DNA from: Paraburkholderia kururiensis
GTDB taxonomy: Bacteria; Pseudomonadota; Gammaproteobacteria; Burkholderiales; Burkholderiaceae
Assembly: GCF_034424375.1 (NCBI RefSeq)
Contig: NZ_CP139965.1
Location: 6,386,001-6,450,000, forward strand
DNA length: 64,000 nucleotides
Reading direction: 5' to 3'
Each line of letters starts with the position of its first letter. Position 1 is the first letter of the stretch. Of this stretch, positions 8,756-17,596 are shown in pieces. The translations under genes were made by a program, and so were the position numbers. Under the pieces are notes generated by a model, which was not told the origin of the DNA, searched no databases, and worked only from the letters and a program-made list of their open reading frames with translations.

Positions 8756-9055
8756 TCACACCCCGCCATCGCCGTACTGCCTGAGCACCTTCGCGATGAC
8801 CACGCGATAGCCGTCGAGCCAGCGCGCCTGCTGCGATTTCGCTGCGAGATGCGCGGGATGCTCGATCAATTGCAGCAGCGCCGCTTCCGATTCCCAGTAG
8901 TAGATGTTCTGAATGAGCCCCGCGCTCGCGTTCTCCCAGGTCTCCTCGCCGAGATAGCCGGGAATCGCGCGGGCCGCTTCCGCGATCTCTTTATCGAGGC
9001 GATGGAATGCGTCGTCGAACTGGCCTGCCTTGAAAACGAAGGTGGAAGAGTACAT
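8756..9055 (-). CDS. Antibiotic biosynthesis monooxygenase-like small protein
   Basis: A 99-aa dimeric alpha-beta barrel (ABM superfamily) candidate. It begins MYSSTFVFKAG, with a DKEIAEAARAIPGYLGEETW segment, a YYWESEAAL motif and a WLDGYRVVIAKV C-terminus. The pattern of a sheet, a PGYLG turn and a Y-W-S/E-A-L segment is typical of ABM or stress-response monooxygenase-like proteins. AAGGAA precedes the ATG. Function is unknown. It converges on the IclR gene and is followed by no other gene on its strand before the terminator of the next unit. Confidence 0.75.
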   Translation of the reverse strand: MYSSTFVFKAGQFDDAFHRLDKEIAEAARAIPGYLGEETWENASAGLIQNIYYWESEAALLQLIEHPAHLAAKSQQARWLDGYRVVIAKVLRQYGDGGV

Positions 9056-9120
9056 TCGGGTTCCTTAGCATCATCGATGAAGGTAGACGGAAGGTCTCGC
9101 CTGCCGCCTTCCCGCTGAAT

Positions 9121-9147
9121 AAAAAAGGCAACGCGCCATGCGTTGCC
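9121..9147 (-). terminator. Rho-independent terminator for the YeeE/YedE gene
   Basis: On the minus strand a perfect 8-bp stem GGCAACGC / GCGTTGCC with a 5-base loop is followed by TTTTTT. It lies 57 bases after the stop codon of the membrane protein gene at 9204. Confidence 0.85.
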
Positions 9148-9203
9148 TTCGTTGCTGCATCGGCCGCTTCGATCCGCAGCCGAACAAGGTGCATAAGGTG
9201 CGA

Positions 9204-10424
9204 TCAGCAACCCGTCTGCTTCACGCGCTCCACGGCGAGGCCGAACGCCGGACGCAGCTTCGTGCCCACCACGTTGCCGAAGAACGCCGAAACGAGCCAC
9301 AGCCAGCCATGCAGGCTGCCCGACACGATGCCGCTGAAGTACGCGCCGATATTGCAGCCGTACGCGAGACGCGCGCCGTAGCCGAGCAGCAGTCCGCCGA
9401 CCACCGCCGCGATCAGCGAGCGCAGCGGCAGGCGCCACACGGGCGCATAGCGGCCGGCAAGCGAAGCGGCCACCATCGCGCCGATCACGATGCCGATATC
9501 CATCACCGACTTCACGTCGTGGCTCACCGGCGCGGCGAGCGCGGCCGCGTTCGGGCCGGTGCTCCACACATGCCAGCTCGCGACGTCGATGCCCATCGCC
9601 GAGAACGCCTTCGCGCCCCACAGCGCGAACGCCGACGTGACGCCCCACGGACGGCCCGAGATCGCAAGCGTCACGAAGTTCAGAACGGCGAGCACCACGC
9701 CGCCCACGAGCACCGGCCACGGGCCGCGCAGCCACGACGACGTGTTGCTCGCGGCGTCGCTCACCAGGCGACCATGACGGCGCTTTTCGATCAACACGGT
9801 GAGCGCGGCGATCAACGCGAACACCACGAGGTTCAGCGCGATGGCCGGGCCGGCGCCCAGCGTCTTCACGAGCGAGATGGGTTGCAGATGCGGCAACGCA
9901 CTCCAGAACGGCAGGTGCGCGGTGCCCACCACGGAGCCGACCACGAACGCGATCAGCGTGACCACCATGCGCGTGCTGCCGCCGCCCACGGTGTAGAGCG
10001 TGCCCGAGGCACAGCCGCCGCCCAGCTGCATGCCGATGCCGAACATGAACGCGCCGATCAGCACCGACATGCCGACAGGCGCCACTTCGCCCGTCACCGG
10101 ATGGCCGAACAGCGTGCCGGCCGAAAGCGCGGGGAAGAACAGCAGCACGCCCACCGCGAGCATCAGCATCTGTGCGCGCAGACCGGCGCCGCGGCCGTCC
10201 GCGATGAACACGCGCCACGCGGACGTGAAGCCGAACGCGGCGTGATACAGCGTGATGCCGAGCAGCGCGCCCAGCACGTACAGCGCGGCCTGCTTCGCGC
10301 TGACGGCCTGCGCGAGATAGATCGCGCCCAGTACGACGAGCGCGAGCGCCACGGCGAGCGGCTTCGGATTGATGTTGACGAGCCGGCGGGACGTGCCGCC
10401 GAACGGCGTGGATAGATCGGACAT
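9204..10424 (-). CDS. YeeE/YedE-family (TsuA-like) sulfur-compound transporter
   Basis: Polytopic inner-membrane protein (406 aa) with two homologous halves rich in Gly and small residues. The conserved Cys motifs of the YeeE/YedE family are present: GMQLGGGCASGTLYTVGGGS in the first half and YGARLAYGCNIGAYFSGI in the second. In TsuA these cysteines pass thiosulfate across the membrane, so uptake of thiosulfate or a related sulfur anion is the best guess. ATG 10424 (MSDLSTP) is chosen. A GTG at 10454 is possible, and neither has a clear ribosome site. A terminator follows. Confidence 0.88.
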   Translation of the reverse strand: MSDLSTPFGGTSRRLVNINPKPLAVALALVVLGAIYLAQAVSAKQAALYVLGALLGITLYHAAFGFTSAWRVFIADGRGAGLRAQMLMLAVGVLLFFPALSAGTLFGHPVTGEVAPVGMSVLIGAFMFGIGMQLGGGCASGTLYTVGGGSTRMVVTLIAFVVGSVVGTAHLPFWSALPHLQPISLVKTLGAGPAIALNLVVFALIAALTVLIEKRRHGRLVSDAASNTSSWLRGPWPVLVGGVVLAVLNFVTLAISGRPWGVTSAFALWGAKAFSAMGIDVASWHVWSTGPNAAALAAPVSHDVKSVMDIGIVIGAMVAASLAGRYAPVWRLPLRSLIAAVVGGLLLGYGARLAYGCNIGAYFSGIVSGSLHGWLWLVSAFFGNVVGTKLRPAFGLAVERVKQTGC

Positions 10425-10769
10425 GGTGAGCGAAAGCGGTCGTGCGCTGCGCACAGGAGCGGCCTGCCGGTCAAAACGGGCGGGCGTCGCGCGGGCGAAA
10501 GGCCGCGAAGTCGTTGGGAGAAAGTTCGCGAGTATATCGAAATATCACGATGCGGCTGGGACGCACCCTGCGTCGCGCGGCCTGCCGACGAGGCCGCTCG
10601 AGCGTCGTACCGCGAGCCTGAGAGGCCCGCCGGGCGGGGCTTTGCGGGAAGCGGCACCGTTCAGGGCCGCATGTCACATAACCCGCTCGTATATCGATAT
10701 TTCGAATCTGGCTTGACGAAGGACCACCGGCCGAGCGTTGCGAAGAAAACAGGGACTGCTGCGAGCGGG
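10425..10769. other. Intergenic region with paired A/T-rich sites
   Basis: A 345-base stretch without a gene upstream of the YeeE/YedE gene. It holds TATATCGAAATATC at 10533-10546 and, inverted, a related sequence at 10696-10705 (GATATTTCGA, preceded by TATATC). These are the only A/T-rich islands in a GC-rich region and may be operators for a regulator of the transporter. No RNA gene is recognisable. Confidence 0.4.
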
Positions 10770-11807
10770 TCAGATCACCAGATGCCGCGTCTCGTCGCGC
10801 AGGCTCGCGGGCGGCAACAGATCGGCGCGAGCGAAGCGCACCAGTGCAAATGCACGCCAATCGCCGGGCGCCGCAGGAAGACCCGCCGGAAAACGCGCGA
10901 GGCGAAATTCGATCTGCTGGCCCTGTGCCGGGTCGTTGTCTTCGAGCACGATGTTCATCGCGTTGAGCCGCACACGCTTTGTCATCACGTCGAGATGCGA
11001 AGCCGGGTCGGACAGTACCTCGCAGATCACGTCGAGTTCGCGCTGCAAGGCGTCGGTTTTCAGTCCCAGGCTCGCGAGGCTGCGCTCGTTCTCGTCCATC
11101 TCCAGCTGAATCTTCGCGCGCTCCGCAAGGTCGGGCACCGCGCCGCTGCCCACCATGTGGCTCATGCCCACACCGCCGCGCTCGAGCAGCTGCATACGCG
11201 CCTTGAGCAGCGCACGCTCCTGCTGGAGTGCGTCGCGCCGTGCCGCATCGGCCTCGACGTGCGAGAGCCCTTCCAGCGCGAGCTGATCGAGCACGCGTCG
11301 AACGATTTCGCGCCGCAGCAGTGCTTCGGTGAGTCCGCATACGCGGACCTGATAATCGCCGAAGCTCACGGTGGTACGCATGACGTCCGAGCGAACGTCG
11401 ACACCTTCCTGTTTCGCGCCCAGCACGCGACGTTCGGTCATCGCCATGCCGAGCACGGCGAAGACCTCGCCGGCATCCGGGCATTCGTCGAAGAAGTGCC
11501 GCACATCCGTCGAACGACTGAGCGCCTGCGCCACGTCGTCGGGCGCGGTAAAGAACGCATGGATACAGGCATCGGAGGACCACGCGGCGGCGCTCGCCTC
11601 GCGCGCGGGCGGCAATGCCTCGACCAGACGGTCGACGTACTCGAACGAGACGCTCGCCGCGCGCGTCAGGTGCGCCTCGTACTCTTCGACAAGCCGCAAT
11701 TGCGGGTGCAGCTTGACGATACGCGCCACCGCTTCGCGCACCTCGTCGCTTGCGGGCGGCGCAGCCGCTTCTTCGTTTCGATGCCACATCCAGTTGAACA
11801 GACCCAT
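10770..11807 (-). CDS. Hypothetical protein with coiled-coil region
   Basis: A 345-aa protein I do not recognise. The preferred start is ATG 11807 (MGLFNWMWHRNEE), with AAGGA about 9 bases upstream. The frame stays open to 12113, but that extension is low-complexity Arg-rich sequence. No signal peptide or membrane segment is seen. Residues roughly 190-280 are Glu/Leu/Arg-rich with heptad-like spacing (RRDALQQERALLKARMQLLE, then a KIQLEMDENERSLASLGLKT segment), consistent with a coiled coil. The N-terminal MGLFNW plus charged region could be a short targeting or interaction element. It is transcribed away from a LysR gene and has no informative partner. Confidence 0.65.
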   Translation of the reverse strand: MGLFNWMWHRNEEAAAPPASDEVREAVARIVKLHPQLRLVEEYEAHLTRAASVSFEYVDRLVEALPPAREASAAAWSSDACIHAFFTAPDDVAQALSRSTDVRHFFDECPDAGEVFAVLGMAMTERRVLGAKQEGVDVRSDVMRTTVSFGDYQVRVCGLTEALLRREIVRRVLDQLALEGLSHVEADAARRDALQQERALLKARMQLLERGGVGMSHMVGSGAVPDLAERAKIQLEMDENERSLASLGLKTDALQRELDVICEVLSDPASHLDVMTKRVRLNAMNIVLEDNDPAQGQQIEFRLARFPAGLPAAPGDWRAFALVRFARADLLPPASLRDETRHLVI

Positions 11808-12004
11808 GTCGGTGGTTCCTTGCTTGCGCGCAGGTCTCGCGTCTCGCGCTTCGTCCGCAACGCACGAACGTCCATGATGTCTGCCGCCATCGACCAGAAT
11901 GAAAGCGAGCGGCGGCATTGCCCTGGCTTCGTACGTCGACATAACCTTAGCCACACAGGCAACGGGCAATTTGATCCTTGTCAGTCGTAGCCCGCTGAAG
12001 GATG

Positions 12005-12904
12005 TCAACCGCATGAGCCTGACGCCCGCAGCAATTGAATGAACGCCTGCAAGCCGGCCGGAATGTGCCGGTTGCCGGGAAAGTAGAGAAATAGCCCCGG
12101 AATGAAGGGGCACCAGTCGCTCAACACGGCGACGAGCCGTTTGCGGGCCAGCGCTTCGCGCGCATAAGGCTCCGGTACATAGGCGATGCCGAGTCCGTCG
12201 AGCGCGGCTTCGACCATCAGCGTGTTGCTATCGAGTGTGAGCGCGCCCGGCGGGTCGATCGCGAAGGTTTGCCCGTAGCGCGCGAACTCCCAGCGATAGC
12301 GCTTTCCGCTCGGCAGGCGTTGCCGGATACAGCGATGCGCACGCAGATCGTCGGGAACGGCAGGCACCCCGTGACGGCGCAGATAGCGCGGCGACGCCAC
12401 TGCGAGAAAGCGCAGATCTTCGCTCACGCGCACGGCGATCATGTCCTTGTGCACCGCTTCGCCGAGCCGCACACCGGCGTCGAAGCCCTCCCCGACGACG
12501 TCCACCAGCCGACCGTCGGCGACCAGATCCAGCTCCATGTCCGGGTACATGGCGAGATAGCGCGGCACAACGCTTTGCAGCAGATGCCGGATGGCTCCTT
12601 CGCTGCCGTTGATGCGAAGCGTGCCGCGCAGGCCTTTGTCGTCGGCCGCGACGTCGTCGAGTGCGCGATCGAGGTCGGTCAGCACGGGCCGTAGCCGCGT
12701 CAGCAAGCGCTCCCCTGCTTCCGTCAGCGACACGCTGCGCGTTGTCCGGTGCAAGAGGCGCACGCCGAGCGCACTTTCGAGACCGCGCATGGCGTGACTG
12801 AGCGCCGAGCGCGATACGCCCAGCTCGCCTGCGGCCTGCGCAAAGCTGCGCCGCGCGGCCACCATCATGAACGCTTGCAGGTCGGACAGTGTGGGTTTGC
12901 TCAT
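12005..12904 (-). CDS. LysR-family transcriptional regulator
   Basis: A 299-aa LysR regulator. The N-terminal helix-turn-helix lies in MSKPTLSDLQAFMMVAARRSFAQAAGELGVSRSALSHAMRGLE, where the usual helix 2-3 pattern is obvious. The C-terminal part is the LysR substrate-binding domain, with GRLVDVVGEGFDAGVRLGE and LGIAYVPEPYAREAL typical of the subgroup that often regulates a divergent oxidoreductase. The start at 12904 fits this family exactly, and the upstream in-frame extension to 13252 is spurious. It is divergent from an SDR gene with about 100 bases between them, so it probably controls that gene. Confidence 0.93.
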   Translation of the reverse strand: MSKPTLSDLQAFMMVAARRSFAQAAGELGVSRSALSHAMRGLESALGVRLLHRTTRSVSLTEAGERLLTRLRPVLTDLDRALDDVAADDKGLRGTLRINGSEGAIRHLLQSVVPRYLAMYPDMELDLVADGRLVDVVGEGFDAGVRLGEAVHKDMIAVRVSEDLRFLAVASPRYLRRHGVPAVPDDLRAHRCIRQRLPSGKRYRWEFARYGQTFAIDPPGALTLDSNTLMVEAALDGLGIAYVPEPYAREALARKRLVAVLSDWCPFIPGLFLYFPGNRHIPAGLQAFIQLLRASGSCG

Positions 12905-13004
12905 TGTTGAGTGTTCTTCACCATATCGTGCCGATTGACGGTGCTTCCCGAACGAATGATAGCCCTCTAGCATGAACCGTGAATCGTTTGAACGGAGAGC
13001 GACG

Positions 13005-13835
13005 ATGGCAAAGAACTGGCTGATCACGGGCGCGTCGAGCGGCCTTGGGCGCGGACTCGCTGAAAGACTGCTTGCTCGCGGCGACGGCGTCGCGGCGGCG
13101 GTGCGCAGACCCGACGCACTGGACGATCTGAAGGCCCGGCATGGTGCGCGACTGCATGTGGTGGAGTGCGACGTCTGCCATGTCGATGCGATCCGCGCAG
13201 CGGTCGCGCAAGCGTTTGCCGCATTCGAGCGCGTGGACATCGTGGTCAGCAATGCGGGCTACGGGCTGTTCGGCGCCGCCGAGGAATTGAGCGATGCGCA
13301 GATCGACCGGCAAATCGCGACTAACTTGACCGGCTCGATCCAGTTGATCCGCGCGGTCATTGCGCGTTTGCGCGAGCAAGGGGGCGGACGCATCGTGCAA
13401 GTGTCGTCAGAGGGCGCGCGCATAGGCTATCCCTGCTTCAGCGCTTACCACGCGACCAAGTGGGGAATCGAAGGGTTCGTCGAAGCGGTCGCGAAGGAAG
13501 TCGGTCCGTTCGGTATCGACTTCATGCTGGTCGAGCCGGGCGCGACGCGCACGAATTTCGGCGCAGGACTGGATCGCGCCGCGCCGATGAGCGTCTACGA
13601 CGCCACGCCGGCAGGCGAGATCCGGCGTGCGCTCGACGCCGGCTACTTCGAGTTCGCCGATGCCGCGAAAGCCGTCGACGCGATGATCGCTGCGATAGAC
13701 AGTGCCTCGCCGCCCTTTCGCCTCGCGCTCGGCCGATCTGCGTACGAGTCGATTCGCGCGACGCTGGTGAACCAGTTGCACATGCTCGACGCGCAAAAGG
13801 AGATTGCGCTTTCGGTAATGGAGCCTTCGGGCTGA
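13005..13835 (+). CDS. Short-chain dehydrogenase/reductase
   Basis: Classical NAD(P)-dependent SDR (276 aa). The cofactor motif TGASSGLGRG is near the N-terminus, NAGYG is in the middle, and the catalytic Tyr-Lys pair is in YHATK (SAYHATKWGIEGF). ATG 13005 follows GGAGAG, and the reading from 12972 is unlikely. The substrate cannot be predicted. The divergent LysR gene is the likely regulator. It converges on the siderophore operon, with 52 bases between the two stop codons and no obvious terminator. Confidence 0.92.
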   Translation: MAKNWLITGASSGLGRGLAERLLARGDGVAAAVRRPDALDDLKARHGARLHVVECDVCHVDAIRAAVAQAFAAFERVDIVVSNAGYGLFGAAEELSDAQIDRQIATNLTGSIQLIRAVIARLREQGGGRIVQVSSEGARIGYPCFSAYHATKWGIEGFVEAVAKEVGPFGIDFMLVEPGATRTNFGAGLDRAAPMSVYDATPAGEIRRALDAGYFEFADAAKAVDAMIAAIDSASPPFRLALGRSAYESIRATLVNQLHMLDAQKEIALSVMEPSG

Positions 13836-13887
13836 CGTTGGCGGGCGAGGCGCCGACTCGCGTACGTGGTCTTCTAGCCCCTGTCGA

Positions 13888-14637
13888 TCAGCGCCATTGC
13901 AGGACCGTTTTTCGCGCGTGCACGCCGTCGCGCACCACCATCACCACTGTTCCCGTGACCCACGGTGCTTGTGCCAGCGCGGCCGTCACCTGGTCGTCCT
14001 GCAAGCGCATATCGATCACGCGCAACGGCGCCGGGTGGCTGAGCAGCGGTTCGTCGTGGTTCAGGCGCACGTCGATGCCTTTCAGGTCGTCGGCAATCCC
14101 CTTGCCGACGGCTTTCAGCACCGCTTCCTTGCGCGTCCAGCAGCGCTTGAACAAGGGCAGCCGTTCATGAGGCATCGCCTCTTCGATGCAACGTCGTTCG
14201 GCGAGATGGGTGACATCGTCCTGCAGAGTTCGGTAATCGCCCACGCGCGAAAATGTTTCGATATCCATACCAATTGGATCTCGCACGCTGACGGCGCAGG
14301 CGATCCATCGGTCAGAGTGCGAGAGGCTGAAGGCCGGTGCGTCGGGCAGGAACGGCTTTCCGTACGGGCCACGGCAGAACGCATAGGGCGTGGAGGCGCC
14401 GCGGGCGCGGACCAGTTGATGGACCATCGTGCGCCCCAGCACGAAGTTGTGGCGATCGGAAGGCTGATGAAAGCGCGCTGAACGCTCGCGGTCCTCGTCC
14501 GTCAGCAGGCGGTCGTCGGCGAAAGCCTCGGCCGCGTGGAGAACGAGCACGAAAGTGAAGCCGCGTGCGAGCGCATCGTCGCAGGCGTGGCGAGCTTCCT
14601 GCCACAACGCCTGCGTCGCGGCGCGCAGCGTCGTCAT
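13888..14637 (-). CDS. Sfp-type 4'-phosphopantetheinyl transferase
   Basis: Converts apo carrier domains of the NRPS proteins to the holo form by transferring the phosphopantetheine arm of CoA to the carrier serine. It has 249 aa. Sfp-family signatures are clear: FSLSHSDRW, then PIGMDIETFSR (Mg-binding Asp and Glu), then CWTRKEAVLKAVGKG (the W-KEA-K motif). It overlaps the FhuB-like gene by four bases (ATGA, start 14637), which makes it the last gene of the siderophore operon. This arrangement would supply a dedicated activating enzyme for the seven carrier domains encoded upstream. Confidence 0.95.
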   Translation of the reverse strand: MTTLRAATQALWQEARHACDDALARGFTFVLVLHAAEAFADDRLLTDEDRERSARFHQPSDRHNFVLGRTMVHQLVRARGASTPYAFCRGPYGKPFLPDAPAFSLSHSDRWIACAVSVRDPIGMDIETFSRVGDYRTLQDDVTHLAERRCIEEAMPHERLPLFKRCWTRKEAVLKAVGKGIADDLKGIDVRLNHDEPLLSHPAPLRVIDMRLQDDQVTAALAQAPWVTGTVVMVVRDGVHARKTVLQWR

Positions 14638-16643
14638 GGGGCTCGCCGCAAGAGCCACATCAGATACGGACCGCCAATGAGCGTCGCGACAATGCCGGCC
14701 GGCATCTGCTGCGGGAACACGACGTTGCGGCTCAGCCAGTCGGAAAGCACCATCAGCAACGCGCTGACCAGCCCTGCCACGAGCATCTGCGAGCGCGCTC
14801 GCGAGAAGCCCAACAGCCGCGCGAGATGCGGCGCCATCAGCCCGACGAACGACATGGGTCCGATCACGACCGTCGCGCCCGCCGTCAGCGCCGCGGCAAC
14901 AGCGAGCAGCCACAGTCGCACGCGGCGTGTGCGAACGCCGAGCGCATCCGACACCGCGCCGCCGAGCGGCAGGATGTCGAGCCATCGCACGCCGAGCGAT
15001 GCGACGGCGGCGCCTGCCACTGCGGCGATCGTCACGGCGATGGCCGTCGCAGGAAGAATCGCGTAGGTGGAGCCGTACAGCATGGCGCGCAGCACGCTCG
15101 CGTAGGCGCCGCCGCTTGCGGTCGCGAGCACGACGACCGACTGGGACAACGCACTGATCGCAATGCCCGCGAGCAACAGATGCTCGGGCGCGAAGCCGCT
15201 GCGCCGGCCAATGGCGACGAGTGCAACGAGGCAACCCAGCGCACCCGCCGATGCGCCCGTGAGTAATGCCGGCGTGGACGGTCCAACCAGGATCGCGGCA
15301 GCGAGCATGCCGAGCATCGCACCACCGCTTACGCCCAGCAGGTCGGGGCTTGCCATCGGATTGCCGGTGACACGTTGCAGCAGCGTACCCGCGAGCGCGA
15401 CCATCACGCCGGCACCCAGCGAAGCGACGAGCCGCGGCACGCGCCAGAAGTCGACGTCCGCCCATTGCTGCGCGCGGGTCCACTGCCAGCCGTGCATCGA
15501 CATCGAAAAGCGCAAGGACACCACGATGGCGACGACGAGCAAAACGCCAAGCATTAATGCAGCGCGTGGCGTCGAACCGCGCGCAGGCTCGCTTTCGGAC
15601 AGCACGGGCTGTGGGCCTGGTACGCGCATGCGGTACAGCATCCCAAGCAGAAGCGGCCCGCCAAGCAATCCCGTCACGGCGCCTGTCGGAAGCATTTCGC
15701 CCGCCATGCCCGGCAAAGATTGCACGGCCTGATCGGCGAGCGTAAGCAGCATGGCGCCGGCGAGGGGCGCCCACAACATCTGTTCCTGAGGCCGGCGCGC
15801 GCCCATTGCGCGCGCCAATGCCGGGCCGCCCAGTCCAATGAAACCGATCACGCCCACTGCGCTCGTGACGAACGCGCTCAACAGCACGGCGATGGCGAGC
15901 GCCGCGAAACGTGCCCACGCAACGGAAAGACCCAGTTGCCGCGCGCCGCGATCGTCGAGCGAAAACAGCGTGAGAGGCCGCACGAGCAACGCAGCGCCGA
16001 TCGCGCAGACGAGCACACGCGGCGCGAGCCACGCGGCCGTTGCCCAACCGCCCTGCACGAGCGACCCGCCGCCCCAGATGAACACCGAGGTCAACGAACG
16101 CTCGAACACGATGGTGAGCAACACCGAGAGCGCGCCGCAATAGAGATTCACGATCATGCCGGCAAGCACGACGGAAACCGCGGCGAAGCCCTTGCGCCAC
16201 GTGAGCGCCATCGTCGCGAGCATGGCCAGCGCGCAGCCCGCGAACGCAATGGAAAAGCGCCCGTCCAGCGCAAGCGACGGGACAACGATGGAGGCCACCG
16301 TCAGCGCGAAATACGCGCCTGCGGAGACGCCGAGCGTCAACGGCTCCGCGAGCGGATTGCGCAAGACTTGCTGGAAGACGACGCCCGCAAGCGACAACGC
16401 AGCACCCGCCATCAGCGAAACGACCACGCGCGGCAACCACGCGTAGTGCGCCACGATCTGCGCGAGCGACGCATCGTCCCCCATCGACACGATGCCCGGC
16501 CACTGCGCGAAGGGCAGTTGCATCGAGAGCGTGCGAGCGCTTAACGCAACCAACGCAACCGTCGCGAGGACGAGGAACGCGGCGAGGTACCACGCACGCG
16601 GTGCACGGTCGGTATGTGGGACGGTCGTATAGCGGTGGTTCAA
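14634..16643 (-). CDS. FhuB-type Fe(III)-siderophore ABC permease (two fused halves)
   Basis: Inner-membrane permease (669 aa), about twice the length of a single FecCD permease and clearly made of two repeats. Half one has AWLPRVVVSLMAGAALSLAGVVFQQVLRNPLAEP, and half two has the parallel WRVPRLVASLGAGVMVALAGTLLQRVTGNPMASPDLLG, so it is FhuB-like and works as a monomer. It overlaps the FhuD-like gene (ATGA at 16640-16643) and the PPTase gene (14634-14637). With the FhuD-like protein and the FhuC-like ATPase encoded at 45.7-46.5 kb, it forms the inner-membrane uptake system for the ferric siderophore. Confidence 0.95.
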   Translation of the reverse strand: MNHRYTTVPHTDRAPRAWYLAAFLVLATVALVALSARTLSMQLPFAQWPGIVSMGDDASLAQIVAHYAWLPRVVVSLMAGAALSLAGVVFQQVLRNPLAEPLTLGVSAGAYFALTVASIVVPSLALDGRFSIAFAGCALAMLATMALTWRKGFAAVSVVLAGMIVNLYCGALSVLLTIVFERSLTSVFIWGGGSLVQGGWATAAWLAPRVLVCAIGAALLVRPLTLFSLDDRGARQLGLSVAWARFAALAIAVLLSAFVTSAVGVIGFIGLGGPALARAMGARRPQEQMLWAPLAGAMLLTLADQAVQSLPGMAGEMLPTGAVTGLLGGPLLLGMLYRMRVPGPQPVLSESEPARGSTPRAALMLGVLLVVAIVVSLRFSMSMHGWQWTRAQQWADVDFWRVPRLVASLGAGVMVALAGTLLQRVTGNPMASPDLLGVSGGAMLGMLAAAILVGPSTPALLTGASAGALGCLVALVAIGRRSGFAPEHLLLAGIAISALSQSVVVLATASGGAYASVLRAMLYGSTYAILPATAIAVTIAAVAGAAVASLGVRWLDILPLGGAVSDALGVRTRRVRLWLLAVAAALTAGATVVIGPMSFVGLMAPHLARLLGFSRARSQMLVAGLVSALLMVLSDWLSRNVVFPQQMPAGIVATLIGGPYLMWLLRRAP

Positions 16644-17596
16644 GAGCGCACTCCCTCGAGCGCATCTGCAAGCGCATTCGCAAAGCGCATGGATGTCGTC
16701 AGGCCGCCGAGCGCCGGCAACGGTGCAATCGACTGCACACGATCACGTTGAACAAAGGGCAGCGCGTGCCAGACGGGACTCTGCTCGAGCTGCATCGCCA
16801 CGCCGGGCGGCACACCGATGACCACGGCCTCGGCCTCCCCCTCCTGCACGAGCGCAGCGAGATCCGCTTGCGTCGCGCCTTGCGGATCGGCATGGCCGCG
16901 CCACGCGTTGTCGATGCCGAGTTGCGCGAGCACGCCGCCGAACAGGCTGTTTTTTCCGAACACGGAGATATGGCGATCATCGATGGGATGCAGCAGATAC
17001 ACGGGCCGGCGCGTCGCGCGAAAGCGTGCCAGCCGTTGCGATGCGTGTTCCAGCGCGGCATCGGCGCGTGCGAACAGCGCATCCGCCGCGGCTGCGCGAT
17101 CGAGCCGTTGCGCCAACTCGCGTGTGGCCGCACGCACGGCCGGGTAGACCTCGATGCCGGGGCCGAAAAGCGGAACCACGTGCGTGGGCGCGATGCGTTG
17201 CAGCAGGCTCATGAGCGGCGCGTGCCACGGCGTCACGACGATCAGGTCCGGCTTCAACGCATCGATCACTTCGAAGTTCGGCTGATAGAGCAGCCCCGTA
17301 TCCGCGACCGAATCAGGCAGCGGCGGATTGCCGTCGAGCATCCGATACCACGGCGGCCGCGAAACGCCGACGGGCACCACGCCGATCGACAGCACGATCT
17401 CGGTGAGCGGCCAGTCGAGCACGACGATCTTGGGCGCGGAGGCACGAGCAGACGCCTGCGCCCGCACGACGCCCGCCGGCAAAGCCAGCGTTGCGGCCGC
17501 CGCGGTCAGGCGCAAGAGCGCACGTCGCCTTGAATGACGGGGCGCGGCATGGGCCCTCGTGCCGGCAGCGCGCTTCGTGTCCGGCACCCTGTTCAC
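16640..17596 (-). CDS. FhuD-type Fe(III)-siderophore periplasmic binding protein
   Basis: Periplasmic binding protein (318 aa) that delivers the ferric siderophore from the receptor to the FhuB-like permease. A twin-arginine-like N-terminus (RHSRRRALLRLTAAAATLAL...VRA) suggests Tat or Sec export. The binding fold has IVVLDWPLTEIVLSIGVVPVG, PNFEVIDALKPDLIVV and GGLTTSMRFANAL, as in FhuD proteins that bind hydroxamate-type siderophores. The chosen start is GTG 17596, which overlaps the receptor stop codon by four bases (GTGA). An ATG at 17647 lies inside the receptor gene and is less likely. Confidence 0.9.
   Translation of the reverse strand: MNRVPDTKRAAGTRAHAAPRHSRRRALLRLTAAAATLALPAGVVRAQASARASAPKIVVLDWPLTEIVLSIGVVPVGVSRPPWYRMLDGNPPLPDSVADTGLLYQPNFEVIDALKPDLIVVTPWHAPLMSLLQRIAPTHVVPLFGPGIEVYPAVRAATRELAQRLDRAAAADALFARADAALEHASQRLARFRATRRPVYLLHPIDDRHISVFGKNSLFGGVLAQLGIDNAWRGHADPQGATQADLAALVQEGEAEAVVIGVPPGVAMQLEQSPVWHALPFVQRDRVQSIAPLPALGGLTTSMRFANALADALEGVRS

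Noticed and set aside
14638..16683. Long open frame continuing upstream of the PPTase in the same frame
   Set aside because: It is out of frame with the obvious FhuB-like permease that fills the region, reads as Arg-rich low-quality protein, and the PPTase has its own ATG at 14637 overlapping the permease stop.
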